Translations under genes and position numbers: made by a program
The notes under the pieces: generated by a model
Seen by the model: the letters and a program-made list of their open reading frames with translations, nothing else
Databases searched by the model: none
What the model was told of the DNA's origin: nothing
In this document: piece after piece, positions 8,601-14,008 of the stretch
Numbering within the stretch: the stretch's first letter is position 1
Layout: the number at the start of each line of letters is the position of its first letter
From: Ruminococcus sp.
GTDB lineage: Bacteria > Bacillota > Clostridia > Oscillospirales > Acutalibacteraceae
Assembly: GCA_004558485.1 (NCBI GenBank)
Contig: SFCS01000030.1
Location: forward strand, 1-14,008
DNA length: 14,008 bases
Reading direction: 5' to 3'

Positions 8601-9098
8601 GATCTGTGCCGCGCGTTCATAGCCGGCGGCGATCAACGCTGCCGCGATGTCCGGCACGGGCAGCGGTGCGCCCGCCACAATGTCCAGCGTGCGGGACAGC
8701 AGCGTTTCCGGCGGCAGCGTATACTGCACGGCGGCATCCAGTCCCGCGATCACACAGTCATACCTTCCCTCTGCCATGTTGGCAAGCGTGCCGAGCCGCT
8801 GTTGTTCATATTCGCGGGAGGCGGACTCCAGCTGCCGCAGCGACAGCTCTCTTGCGGGCAAAAGCAGCACATTTTCGCCGAGTGCCGTCAGATCCTCCTG
8901 CATTCTCGTCGCCTCTGCCTCGTCCGCCACGAGTAGCACCGTGCGGCGGTTCAGCGCCGTGTGCAGCGCGTGGATCCACAGCACCTTATGAATATGGCCG
9001 AGTCCCGTCACCGCCGTCGGCAATCTGCCGGCGCGCACATCTTCCCGCACAGCACAAAATGCCGGCAGCTTTTGCAGACCGGCTTCAAAAATACGCAT
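5625..9098 (-). CDS. mfd: Transcription-repair coupling factor Mfd
   Basis: Mfd is a double-stranded DNA translocase that displaces RNA polymerase stalled at lesions and recruits UvrA. The 1157-residue protein shows the expected order: a UvrB-homology N-terminal region (about 1-340); an RNA polymerase interaction domain around SVGDYVVHSAHGIGIYQGV; superfamily 2 helicase motifs, with Walker A GDVGFGKTE (K649), DEEQ (D744-Q747) and TLSATPIPRTLNMA; a C-terminal helicase half with ETGIDVPNVNTLI and HQLRGRVGRS; the TRG-type segment MRDMEIRGAGNMLG; and a C-terminal autoinhibitory domain. The start is set at ATG 9098 because AGGTGAGG (9112-9105 on the minus strand) lies 6 nt ahead; a GTG at 9110 overlaps that site. 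The gene follows pth in the same operon, and its ribosome site overlaps the pth stop codon. No broken motif was seen. Confidence 0.97.
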   Translation of the reverse strand: MRIFEAGLQKLPAFCAVREDVRAGRLPTAVTGLGHIHKVLWIHALHTALNRRTVLLVADEAEATRMQEDLTALGENVLLLPARELSLRQLESASREYEQQRLGTLANMAEGRYDCVIAGLDAAVQYTLPPETLLSRTLDIVAGAPLPVPDIAAALIAAGYERAAQIEGAGQFAIRGGIVDIYPAAATQPIRVELWGDTVDTIAYFDLLSQRRTETLDAVSIPPAAEIMYDDAAGLAEKLTALCARLRGKNAALQKENLQKDIDRLQSGSLPTSLDKYIPLIYEKPATFFDYCRDSLVFVSEIGRVRERARTFHWQLQEDIKGLIGEGVLCHALTEFAMPSDTLHLRLEQMGAVLMQTFAGSLWDISARTLYNVTARQLPVWSGGVELLADDLQDMLHRGVACVVLSGKEEKAAAVLAEDLTARGIPAIFAASPAAPVKGQVLITTGGLSAGAEFPDAGFAVITHGRVSAVRRKPRRTKKDKGSEIHSLSELSVGDYVVHSAHGIGIYQGVHQLTLQGVVKDYIKIQYDKGDVLYVPVTQLDLVSKYIGGKEDVQLRLHRLGGQEWQKTKTRVRAVVKDIAKQLISLYGRRMATPGYAFSPDGEWQYDFERHFEYQETDDQVRCIDEIKSDMERPVPMDRLLCGDVGFGKTEVALRAAFKCVTDGKMCVLLVPTTILALQHYNTIVRRFEGFPVEVEMLSRFRTPRQQADILRRVAEGKIDILVGTHRMLSKDVKLPRLGLFIVDEEQRFGVTQKERIKELAPTVDVLTLSATPIPRTLNMAMSGVRDMSIIEEAPQDRRPVQTYVLEHDSGIIADAIRRELRRDGQVYYLHNRVEDIERCASGLQMRVPEARIAVAHGKMTEEELSDIWRRVLEHEVDILVCTTIIETGIDVPNVNTLIIENADRFGLSQLHQLRGRVGRSSRRAYAYLTFRRGKELTDIASKRLEAMRDFTEFGAGFKIAMRDMEIRGAGNMLGAQQHGHMEAVGYEMYLRLLSEAVEAEKGNTTAGDEAECLVDVQISAHIPESYIADTAQRLEIYRKIADIRTMDDSLDVYDELIDRFGEPPAAVQGLIDIALLRNMAAALGIYEVKQQGDTLLLYQRKLDMEVGARMTAALRGRVLISAGAKPYFAVKLKKGLTALDTLREALESAAPPKEDK

Positions 9099-9104
9099 AT
9101 CCTG

Positions 9105-9112
9105 CCTCACCT
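9105..9112 (-). promoter_or_regulatory. Ribosome binding site of mfd
   Basis: AGGTGAGG on the minus strand, 6 nt before ATG 9098. It begins at the last base of the pth stop codon, which suggests coupling of mfd translation to pth. It decides the start in favour of 9098 rather than GTG 9110. Confidence 0.7.
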
Positions 9113-9705
9113 CAGTGTGAATACCTGTTCATGGCTTCCTCGATGTTGCCGGAGACGATAAGCTCTGCCGCCGCTGCGGCCTTCTCCGCCGTCTCCCCCA
9201 TCACGGAAAGCTCCTTTTCCGAAAAGCGCGACAGCACCCAGTCCGCCAAATTGCAGTCGGGGTGCGGCTTTGCGCCGATGCCGAGCTTTACGCGCGGAAA
9301 CATGTCGCTGCCCGAAAGCTGCAAAATGCTTTTGACACCGTTTTGTCCGCCCGCACTGCCGCTGCGGCGCACGCGCATCCCGCCGACCGGCAATGAAATA
9401 TCGTCAAACAGCAACAGCACCTGCTCCGGCGACAGCTTATAAAACCGCATCGCCTCGCATACCGCCTCACCGCTGTTGTTCATATAGGTCTGCGGCTTCA
9501 TGAGCAGCACATGCCGTCCGGCGCAGACGCCCTCCCCGCAGTAAGCGTGAAAGCGGGCGCGCTCCACCCGAATGTCGAGCGCCTTCGCCGTGGCATCCAG
9601 CGCCATAAAGCCGGCGTTGTGACGGGTGTTCTGATACTGCACACCGGGATTTCCCAGTCCGACGATCATAAATTCCACCGCGCCGGTCTTTCTTTTAAAA
9701 AACAT
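9112..9705 (-). CDS. pth: Peptidyl-tRNA hydrolase
   Basis: Pth cleaves the ester bond of peptidyl-tRNAs that drop off ribosomes, recycling tRNA in the cytoplasm. The 197-residue protein contains all key bacterial Pth residues: MIVGLGNPG with N19, TRHNAG with catalytic H29, YMNNSGEAV, FDDISLPVGG with D102, and GGQNGVKSI with N122. ATG 9705 is chosen because GAGAAGG (9718-9712 on the minus strand) is 6 nt upstream. This leaves a 12-residue extension (MFFKRKTGAVEF) before the usual start of the family; ATG 9669 would remove it but has a poorer ribosome site. It is the first gene of the leftward pth-mfd operon, and its TGA (9114-9112) overlaps the mfd ribosome site. The pth-mfd order is common in Firmicutes. 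Confidence 0.96.
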   Translation of the reverse strand: MFFKRKTGAVEFMIVGLGNPGVQYQNTRHNAGFMALDATAKALDIRVERARFHAYCGEGVCAGRHVLLMKPQTYMNNSGEAVCEAMRFYKLSPEQVLLLFDDISLPVGGMRVRRSGSAGGQNGVKSILQLSGSDMFPRVKLGIGAKPHPDCNLADWVLSRFSEKELSVMGETAEKAAAAAELIVSGNIEEAMNRYSH

Positions 9706-9742
9706 CGTCATCCTTCTCACATACCGAAATTCTCGCCAGTAT

Positions 9743-9771
9743 ATTATGGCAGAAAACCGCCGATTTTGCAA
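9743..9771 (-). promoter_or_regulatory. Promoter of the pth-mfd operon
   Basis: Reading leftward: TTGCAA (9771-9766), a 17-bp spacer, and CATAAT (9748-9743) preceded by TGC, an extended -10. The transcript would start near 9736, about 30 nt before the pth start. Confidence 0.75.
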
Positions 9772-9886
9772 GGGGACTTTTGCCGATTTTTCCTTCTGTT
9801 TTCCACATACGCCGCCGCAAAAAGCGGCAAAACACTGTGCAAATATGACAAGAGTGATAAAAAACAAAATAATTTTGAAAAATAAC

Positions 9887-9916
9887 TGGAAATACGCGGA
9901 AAAGTTTGCTATACTT
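9887..9916 (+). promoter_or_regulatory. Promoter of ppdK
   Basis: TATACT (9911-9916) is preceded by TGC, an extended -10. The -35 region is weak (TGGAAA at 9887-9892, spacer 18). The 115-bp stretch between this and the pth promoter is AT-rich and holds one small stem, GCCGC/GCGGC at 9814-9828, of unknown meaning. Confidence 0.65.
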
Positions 9917-9927
9917 ATTGGTGGTGC

Positions 9928-9951
9928 CGTGCGCCTTTTCGGGCGCGCGGT
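9928..9951 (+). other. Hairpin in the ppdK mRNA leader
   Basis: CCGTGCGCC (9928-9936) pairs with GGCGCGCGG (9943-9951), 9 bp with one G-T pair, around a TTTTCG loop. It lies just after the predicted transcript start. The T-run at 9966-9973 is about 15 nt away, too far for an intrinsic terminator. A role in mRNA stability is possible but unproven. Confidence 0.4.
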
Positions 9952-9986
9952 AAACTGACTGGAAAATTTTTTTAGGAGGTTGACTT

Positions 9987-12626
9987 ATGAGTCACAAGTA
10001 TGTTTATCTCTTCTCCGAAGGCAACGCGCAGATGCGTGAGCTGCTCGGCGGCAAGGGCGCCAACCTGGCGGAAATGACCAAGATCGGTCTGCCTGTGCCC
10101 CAGGGCTTCACCATTTCCACCGAAGCCTGCACGCAATACTATGAAGATGGCCGTCGGATCAATGACGAAATCCAGGCGCAGATCATGGAAAACATTGCGA
10201 AGATGGAAGAGATTACCGGCAAGAAGTTCGGCGACATGGAGAATCCGCTTCTCGTTTCCGTCCGTTCCGGCGCCCGTGCTTCCATGCCCGGCATGATGGA
10301 TACCATCCTGAACCTCGGTCTCAACGAAAAGGTCGTTGAGGTCATCGCCGCGAAGTCCGGCAATCCGCGTTGGGCTTGGGACTGCTATCGCCGTTTCATC
10401 CAGATGTTCTCCGACGTCGTTATGGAAGTCGGTAAGAAGTACTTTGAAAAACTCATCGACAAGATGAAAGAAGAGAAGGGCGTCACTTATGATGTCGAGT
10501 TGACCGCTGACGATCTGAAGGCTCTTGCCGGTCAGTTCAAGGCTGAGTATAAGAACCAGCTCGGCAAGGACTTCCCGGACGATCCGAAGGAGCAGCTCTT
10601 CGAGGCTATCAAGGCTGTGTTCCGTTCCTGGGACAACCCGCGTGCCAACATCTACCGCATGGATCATGACATCCCCTACTCCTGGGGTACTGCCGTCAAT
10701 GTCCAGATGATGGCGTTCGGCAACATGGGCGATACCTCCGGTACCGGCGTTGCCTTCACCCGCAACCCCGCCACCGGCGAAAAAGGCCTCATGGGCGAGT
10801 TCCTGATGAATGCACAGGGCGAAGATGTTGTCGCCGGTGTGCGCACCCCCATGCCGATTGCAAAGATGAAGGAAGTGCTGCCGGAGGTTTACGAGCAGTT
10901 CCTCGGCGTTTGTAAGACGCTCGAAGATCACTATCGCGACATGCAGGATATGGAGTTCACCATCGAGGACAAGAAGCTCTATATGCTGCAGACCCGTAAC
11001 GGCAAGCGTACCGCTGCCGCTGCTATCAAGATCGCCTGCGATCTCATTGACGAAGGCATGATCTCCGAGGAAGAGGCGCTGATGCAGATCGACGCCAAGT
11101 CCCTCGACATGCTGCTGCACCCGCAGTTCGACGCGGCTGCCCTGAAGAAGGCTGTGGCGGTCGGCAAGGGTATTGCCGCTTCCCCCGGTGCTGCTGCCGG
11201 TAAGATCGTGTTCACCGCCGAAGAGGCTGCCGAGCGCGGCAAGGCCGGTGAAAAGGTCGTTTTGGTGCGTCTTGAGACCTCTCCCGAGGACATCGAGGGC
11301 ATGAAGTATGCACAGGGCATCCTGACGGTGCGCGGCGGTCAGACCTCCCACGCTGCCGTTGTGGCGCGCGGCATGGGCACCTGCTGTGTCTCCGGCTGCG
11401 GCGACATCAAGATGGACGAGGAGAACAAGAAGTTCACCCTCGCCGGCAAAGAGTATCATGAGAATGACCCGATCTCCCTGGACGGCTCCACCGGCAACAT
11501 CTATGATGTGCTGATCCCGACCGTTCCCGCCGATCCGAACAGCGGCTATTTCGGTCGTATCATGGAGCTGGCTGACAAATATAAGAAACTCGGTGTGCGC
11601 ACCAATGCCGACACCCCCGCCGATGCCAAGCAGGCTGCTGCTTTCGGTGCGCAGGGCATCGGTCTGTGCCGTACGGAGCACATGTTCTTCGATCCCGACC
11701 GTATCGGTGCGTTCCGTGAAATGATCTGCTCCGAGACCGTCGAAGAGCGCGAGAAGGCACTGGCGAAGATCGAGCCGATGCAGCAGGCGGACTTTGAGGG
11801 TCTGTTTGAGGCACTGGGCGGTCATCCGGTCACCATCCGCTTCCTGGATCCCCCGCTGCATGAGTTCGTGCCCACCGACGAGGCGGACATCGAGGCGCTC
11901 GCAAAGACGCAGGGCAAGTCCGTTGCCTATATCCATCAGGTCATTTCCGATCTGCACGAGTTCAACCCGATGATGGGACATCGCGGTTGCCGTCTTACTG
12001 TCACCTATCCGGAAATCGCCGTTATGCAGACCAAAGCAATCATCAAGGCTGCCATCGCTGTCAAGAGCCGTCATGCCGACTGGAACATTGTTCCGGAAAT
12101 CATGATCCCGCTGACCGGCGAAGTCAAGGAAATGAAGTTTGTGAAGGACGTCGTTGTCAAGACCGCAGACGCGGAAATCGCGGCTGCCGGTGTTGAGCTG
12201 AAGTATGAAGTCGGTACCATGATTGAGATCCCGCGTGCGGCGCTGACCGCTGACGAGATCGCGAAAGAGGCGGAGTTCTTCTGCTTCGGCACGAACGACC
12301 TCACGCAGATGACCTTCGGCTTCAGCCGTGATGACGCAGGCAAGTTCCTGCCCGCCTACTATGCCAACAAGATCTATGAGTCTGATCCGTTCGCTCGTTT
12401 GGACACTGTCGGCGTCGGCAAGCTGATGGATATGGCTGTATCGCTCGGCAAAAAAGCCCGTCCGTCGCTGCATTGCGGCATCTGCGGCGAGCACGGCGGC
12501 GATCCGTCCTCCATCGAGTTCTGCCACAAGATCGGCCTTGACTATGTTTCCTGCTCCCCCTACCGTGTGCCGATCGCGCGCCTCGCTGCTGCGCAGGCGG
12601 CGATTAAAGAACAGGAAAACAAGTAA
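9987..12626 (+). CDS. ppdK: Pyruvate, phosphate dikinase
   Basis: This enzyme interconverts ATP + phosphate + pyruvate with AMP + pyrophosphate + phosphoenolpyruvate; in anaerobes it serves glycolysis or gluconeogenesis with pyrophosphate. The 879-residue protein has three parts: an ATP-grasp nucleotide-binding region (about 1-340, with GGKGANLAEM and SVRSGARASMPGMMD, R93); a swivelling phosphohistidine domain with GGQTSHAAVVARG, where H455 carries phosphate and T453 is the residue targeted by regulatory kinase/phosphatase pairs; and a PEP-binding barrel (about 520-875, with LCRTEHMFF, GTNDLTQMT and CGICGEHGGD, catalytic C833). H455 has the same number as in the well-studied Clostridium symbiosum enzyme, and length is close to that enzyme. 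AGGAGG (9974-9979) stands 7 nt before ATG 9987. Its codon choice (many AAG, GGT, CTG, ATC) fits a highly expressed gene. It is a single-gene transcript. Confidence 0.98.
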   Translation: MSHKYVYLFSEGNAQMRELLGGKGANLAEMTKIGLPVPQGFTISTEACTQYYEDGRRINDEIQAQIMENIAKMEEITGKKFGDMENPLLVSVRSGARASMPGMMDTILNLGLNEKVVEVIAAKSGNPRWAWDCYRRFIQMFSDVVMEVGKKYFEKLIDKMKEEKGVTYDVELTADDLKALAGQFKAEYKNQLGKDFPDDPKEQLFEAIKAVFRSWDNPRANIYRMDHDIPYSWGTAVNVQMMAFGNMGDTSGTGVAFTRNPATGEKGLMGEFLMNAQGEDVVAGVRTPMPIAKMKEVLPEVYEQFLGVCKTLEDHYRDMQDMEFTIEDKKLYMLQTRNGKRTAAAAIKIACDLIDEGMISEEEALMQIDAKSLDMLLHPQFDAAALKKAVAVGKGIAASPGAAAGKIVFTAEEAAERGKAGEKVVLVRLETSPEDIEGMKYAQGILTVRGGQTSHAAVVARGMGTCCVSGCGDIKMDEENKKFTLAGKEYHENDPISLDGSTGNIYDVLIPTVPADPNSGYFGRIMELADKYKKLGVRTNADTPADAKQAAAFGAQGIGLCRTEHMFFDPDRIGAFREMICSETVEEREKALAKIEPMQQADFEGLFEALGGHPVTIRFLDPPLHEFVPTDEADIEALAKTQGKSVAYIHQVISDLHEFNPMMGHRGCRLTVTYPEIAVMQTKAIIKAAIAVKSRHADWNIVPEIMIPLTGEVKEMKFVKDVVVKTADAEIAAAGVELKYEVGTMIEIPRAALTADEIAKEAEFFCFGTNDLTQMTFGFSRDDAGKFLPAYYANKIYESDPFARLDTVGVGKLMDMAVSLGKKARPSLHCGICGEHGGDPSSIEFCHKIGLDYVSCSPYRVPIARLAAAQAAIKEQENK

Positions 12627-12633
12627 TTGTTCT

Positions 12634-12759
12634 TTCCTCAAAATCGCCGATTTGACAATTGACGAAGCGTATGCTCATAAGTATCTGGAAACAGTTTCGG
12701 ATGTGCACCACTTCAAAACATCAAATTGGAAAGATATCCGAATCGATGTCTTTATTTAA
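12634..12759 (+). pseudogene. Possible 3' remnant of an unrecognised gene
   Basis: Immediately after ppdK there is a short open stretch, in a different frame, that reads like the tail of a real protein: DLTIDEAYAHKYLETVSDVH, continuing to IRIDVFI, and ending at TAA 12757-12759. It has no ribosome site and no convincing start, and it is AT-richer than ppdK. The frame stays open into the 3' end of ppdK, but there it reads as Arg-rich nonsense. I do not recognise the family. It could be a gene tail left by a deletion or insertion next to the AT-rich region, or chance. Confidence 0.3.
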
Positions 12760-12773
12760 GCAATAATCCGAAG

Positions 12774-12809
12774 AAATTCCCTCCGTCGTAACCCGGCGGA
12801 GGGAATTTT
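12774..12809 (+). terminator. Intrinsic terminator after ppdK
   Basis: AAATTCCCTCCG (12774-12785) and CGGAGGGAATTT (12797-12808) form a perfect 12-bp stem with an 11-nt loop. The T-run at the 3' side is short (TTTT). It lies about 150 nt after the ppdK stop and 15 nt after the stop of the small remnant. Confidence 0.78.
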
Positions 12810-12868
12810 GAAAATAGGGCTCGCAATTAAAGTAAATATATAACTGAAGGATTGAGGAGGATTGAATT

Positions 12869-13918
12869 GTGGGAAGAGATATTTCTTTATTTAGCGATTT
12901 TCATCAAGGTGAGAATCGCATTACAAATTATTGCGGATTGATCTTAAAAATGATTTATCAAGAAAGCCCAGTTGCGTTTCAAGAAACAATAGTGAATCTA
13001 TTGGGTGATTTGAATACCGGATTTGATATTTTGCCTGTTTTTCATCAGCAAGAAAAGAAAAGCAGTTCAAAGACAGCTAAGAGCATTCCTGACTTGATTC
13101 TTCGCCAGAGTTCTTTCAATATTTATTTTGAGGTTAAGACGACGGACTGGTTTTATGAAGATCAAGTTAACCGTCACTTGAATAATCTTGTTGAAGAGTT
13201 TAAAAACGCTGATAACAAAATTTTGTTTTTGCTGACAAGCGAGTTTAATAATGATATACGCGATCGTTTAAAAGAAAGCATTTCAACAGCAGAAGAAAAG
13301 AATACGATTATTCAGATCGTTACTTTTGAAGAGTTTATTTCAGCGGTAAAAGAAGCATCCGATAAATATATCGAAAAAGGAAGATACATCAATTCAGTTA
13401 TCCCAGAGTTTGAAGAGTTTCTCGATAGAAGTTGGCTTCTGCCTTCTTGGAAACACACAATAGACGTGACACCGTGCGGCGCAACAATTAACGAAATCAA
13501 GAAGGGGATGTATATTTGCCCTGCAACAAGCGGTGCTTATAACCACACTAGATCAAAGTTCTTTGGCGCTTACTGGGGCAAAAGCATTCGCTTCATTTCT
13601 GAAATATCCGGAATTGTTATCGCACAAAAAGCAGAAAACGGATGCGTTTCTTTCTCTGTGCAATGGAGCAATATTGATGAACCTAATGCGGCGAAGAATC
13701 TTGAAAAAGAAGCTCAAGAAAGATTCCAAAATGTTGAACAATGGAGAAAAGACGAACTGGATAAAACAAACCTTAGGATCTTCGTCCTCGACGGCACAAT
13801 AGATACCAACATTGAAAAAAAGAGCAAGGGCGGCATCCGACGTAACATTTATTGGTATGATATAGCATCAAATACGGTAAGTGATTTGGCTTCCGAGCTT
13901 GAGAATAAAGATTGGTAA
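12869..13918 (+). CDS. PD-(D/E)XK nuclease-like protein of unknown role
   Basis: I do not recognise a named family. The 349-residue protein has the arrangement of a PD-(D/E)XK nuclease core in its first 100 residues. A helix carries GENRITNYCGLIL (E15), then SIPDLIL (P74-D75), then IYFEVKT (E88-V89-K90). The 12-residue spacing between D75 and E88 and the hydrophobic strands around them fit an active site that binds metal and cuts nucleic acid. Residues about 100-190 are helical and charged. From about 200 on (KGMYICPATSG, then FFGAYWGKSIRFISEI) a second, beta-rich domain is likely. The GTG start at 12869 follows GAGGAGG (12854-12860) by 8 nt. A promoter is not clear; TATATA at 12837-12842 is the best candidate. 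Base composition is far AT-richer than the flanking genes (19 G+C in 60 at 13021-13080 against 37 in 60 at 5101-5160), which suggests transfer. A defence or restriction-related role is inference only. Confidence 0.72.
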   Translation: MGRDISLFSDFHQGENRITNYCGLILKMIYQESPVAFQETIVNLLGDLNTGFDILPVFHQQEKKSSSKTAKSIPDLILRQSSFNIYFEVKTTDWFYEDQVNRHLNNLVEEFKNADNKILFLLTSEFNNDIRDRLKESISTAEEKNTIIQIVTFEEFISAVKEASDKYIEKGRYINSVIPEFEEFLDRSWLLPSWKHTIDVTPCGATINEIKKGMYICPATSGAYNHTRSKFFGAYWGKSIRFISEISGIVIAQKAENGCVSFSVQWSNIDEPNAAKNLEKEAQERFQNVEQWRKDELDKTNLRIFVLDGTIDTNIEKKSKGGIRRNIYWYDIASNTVSDLASELENKDW

Positions 13919-13951
13919 GTACCTCTCGCGTTTTTGCAAAATCGCACATTT

Positions 13952-13978
13952 TTGTTTTTTCCTCCTTTGCGGTACAAT
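13952..13978 (+). promoter_or_regulatory. Promoter of the gene entering at the right edge
   Basis: TACAAT (13973-13978) with a possible TTGTTT (13952-13957) at a short 15-bp spacing. The predicted transcript start near 13985 would leave a leader of about 20 nt. Confidence 0.5.
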
Positions 13979-13994
13979 GTTCATTGCAAGGAGG
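13961..13994 (+). other. Inverted repeat covering the last ribosome site
   Basis: CCTCCTTTGC (13961-13970) can pair with GCAAGGAGG (13986-13994) with one bulged T. The right arm is the ribosome site of the next gene, and AATTTTTT follows it. In a transcript from upstream this could act as a terminator or hide the ribosome site. A transcript from the local promoter would lack the left arm. Confidence 0.5.
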
Positions 13995-14002
13995 AATTTT
14001 TT

Positions 14003-14008
14003 ATGGAA
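14003..14008 (+). CDS. Start of a gene cut off by the window edge
   Basis: AAGGAGG (13988-13994) stands 8 nt before ATG 14003, and only two codons (Met-Glu) are visible. The strong ribosome site and the promoter just upstream support a real gene, but nothing can be said about its product. Confidence 0.6.

Noticed and set aside
6921..8936. A 671-codon open frame on the plus strand opposite mfd
   Set aside because: It lies entirely inside mfd, has low-complexity His/Arg/Ala-rich translation, and no recognisable domain; it is a codon-bias shadow.
9814..9828. GCCGC/GCGGC stem between the pth and ppdK promoters as a terminator
   Set aside because: It is only 5 bp, lacks a T-run on either side, and lies between divergent promoters where no transcript needs to end.
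9928..9973. The ppdK leader hairpin as an intrinsic terminator or known riboswitch
   Set aside because: The T-run does not follow the stem directly, and the leader is too short and simple for any riboswitch class I know.
9972..12641. An 889-codon open frame on the minus strand exactly opposite ppdK
   Set aside because: ppdK is certain, with all catalytic motifs. The antisense frame has no plausible ribosome site or family motif and is rich in His/Gly/Leu, as expected from the shadow of a gene with biased codons.
1..14008. CRISPR arrays, tRNA or rRNA genes, insertion sequences
   Set aside because: No spaced direct repeats, no cloverleaf-type sequence, and no transposase frame or terminal inverted repeats were seen on reading both strands.

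Overview
The window looks like chromosomal DNA from a GC-rich member of the Clostridia (Firmicutes), probably near Oscillospiraceae/Ruminococcaceae. This is inferred from strong AGGAGG-type ribosome sites, sigma-A-like promoters, frequent TTG starts, a pth-mfd pair, an 879-residue pyruvate phosphate dikinase of clostridial type, and a LytR-CpsA-Psr protein. Most of the window is a set of short, separately promoted housekeeping and metabolic units, with clear intrinsic terminators between several of them. No rRNA, tRNA, CRISPR array or insertion sequence was seen.

Left part (1-3323, + strand). The window opens inside a reading frame whose first ~39 codons read like translation initiation factor IF-2 and whose remainder is an HpcH/HpaI-type aldolase lacking its N-terminal barrel segment. 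This chimera is the oddest thing in the window. It is followed by a membrane-anchored LytR-CpsA-Psr cell-wall ligase, a LUD-domain protein lying directly behind a terminator hairpin, and a CDP-alcohol phosphatidyltransferase with its own promoter and a strong terminator.

Middle (3324-9986). A promoter drives a translationally coupled pair on +: a DUF3737-type beta-helix protein and a PatB/MalY C-S lyase-type PLP enzyme. A two-way terminator separates this pair from the convergent leftward operon pth-mfd (peptidyl-tRNA hydrolase and transcription-repair coupling factor). That operon has a good extended -10 promoter. The same intergenic gap carries the divergent promoter of ppdK.

Right part (9987-14008). 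ppdK (pyruvate phosphate dikinase) ends at a 12-bp terminator. Between its stop and the terminator sits a short, protein-like 3' fragment of an unknown gene. After the terminator, base composition drops sharply and an AT-rich gene appears. It encodes a 349-residue protein with a PD-(D/E)XK nuclease-like signature and is probably horizontally acquired. The window ends with a promoter, a hairpin that covers the next ribosome site, and the first two codons of another gene.

The genes do not form one pathway. The strongest leads are the IF-2/aldolase junction, the AT-rich nuclease-like gene, and the hairpin over the last ribosome site.
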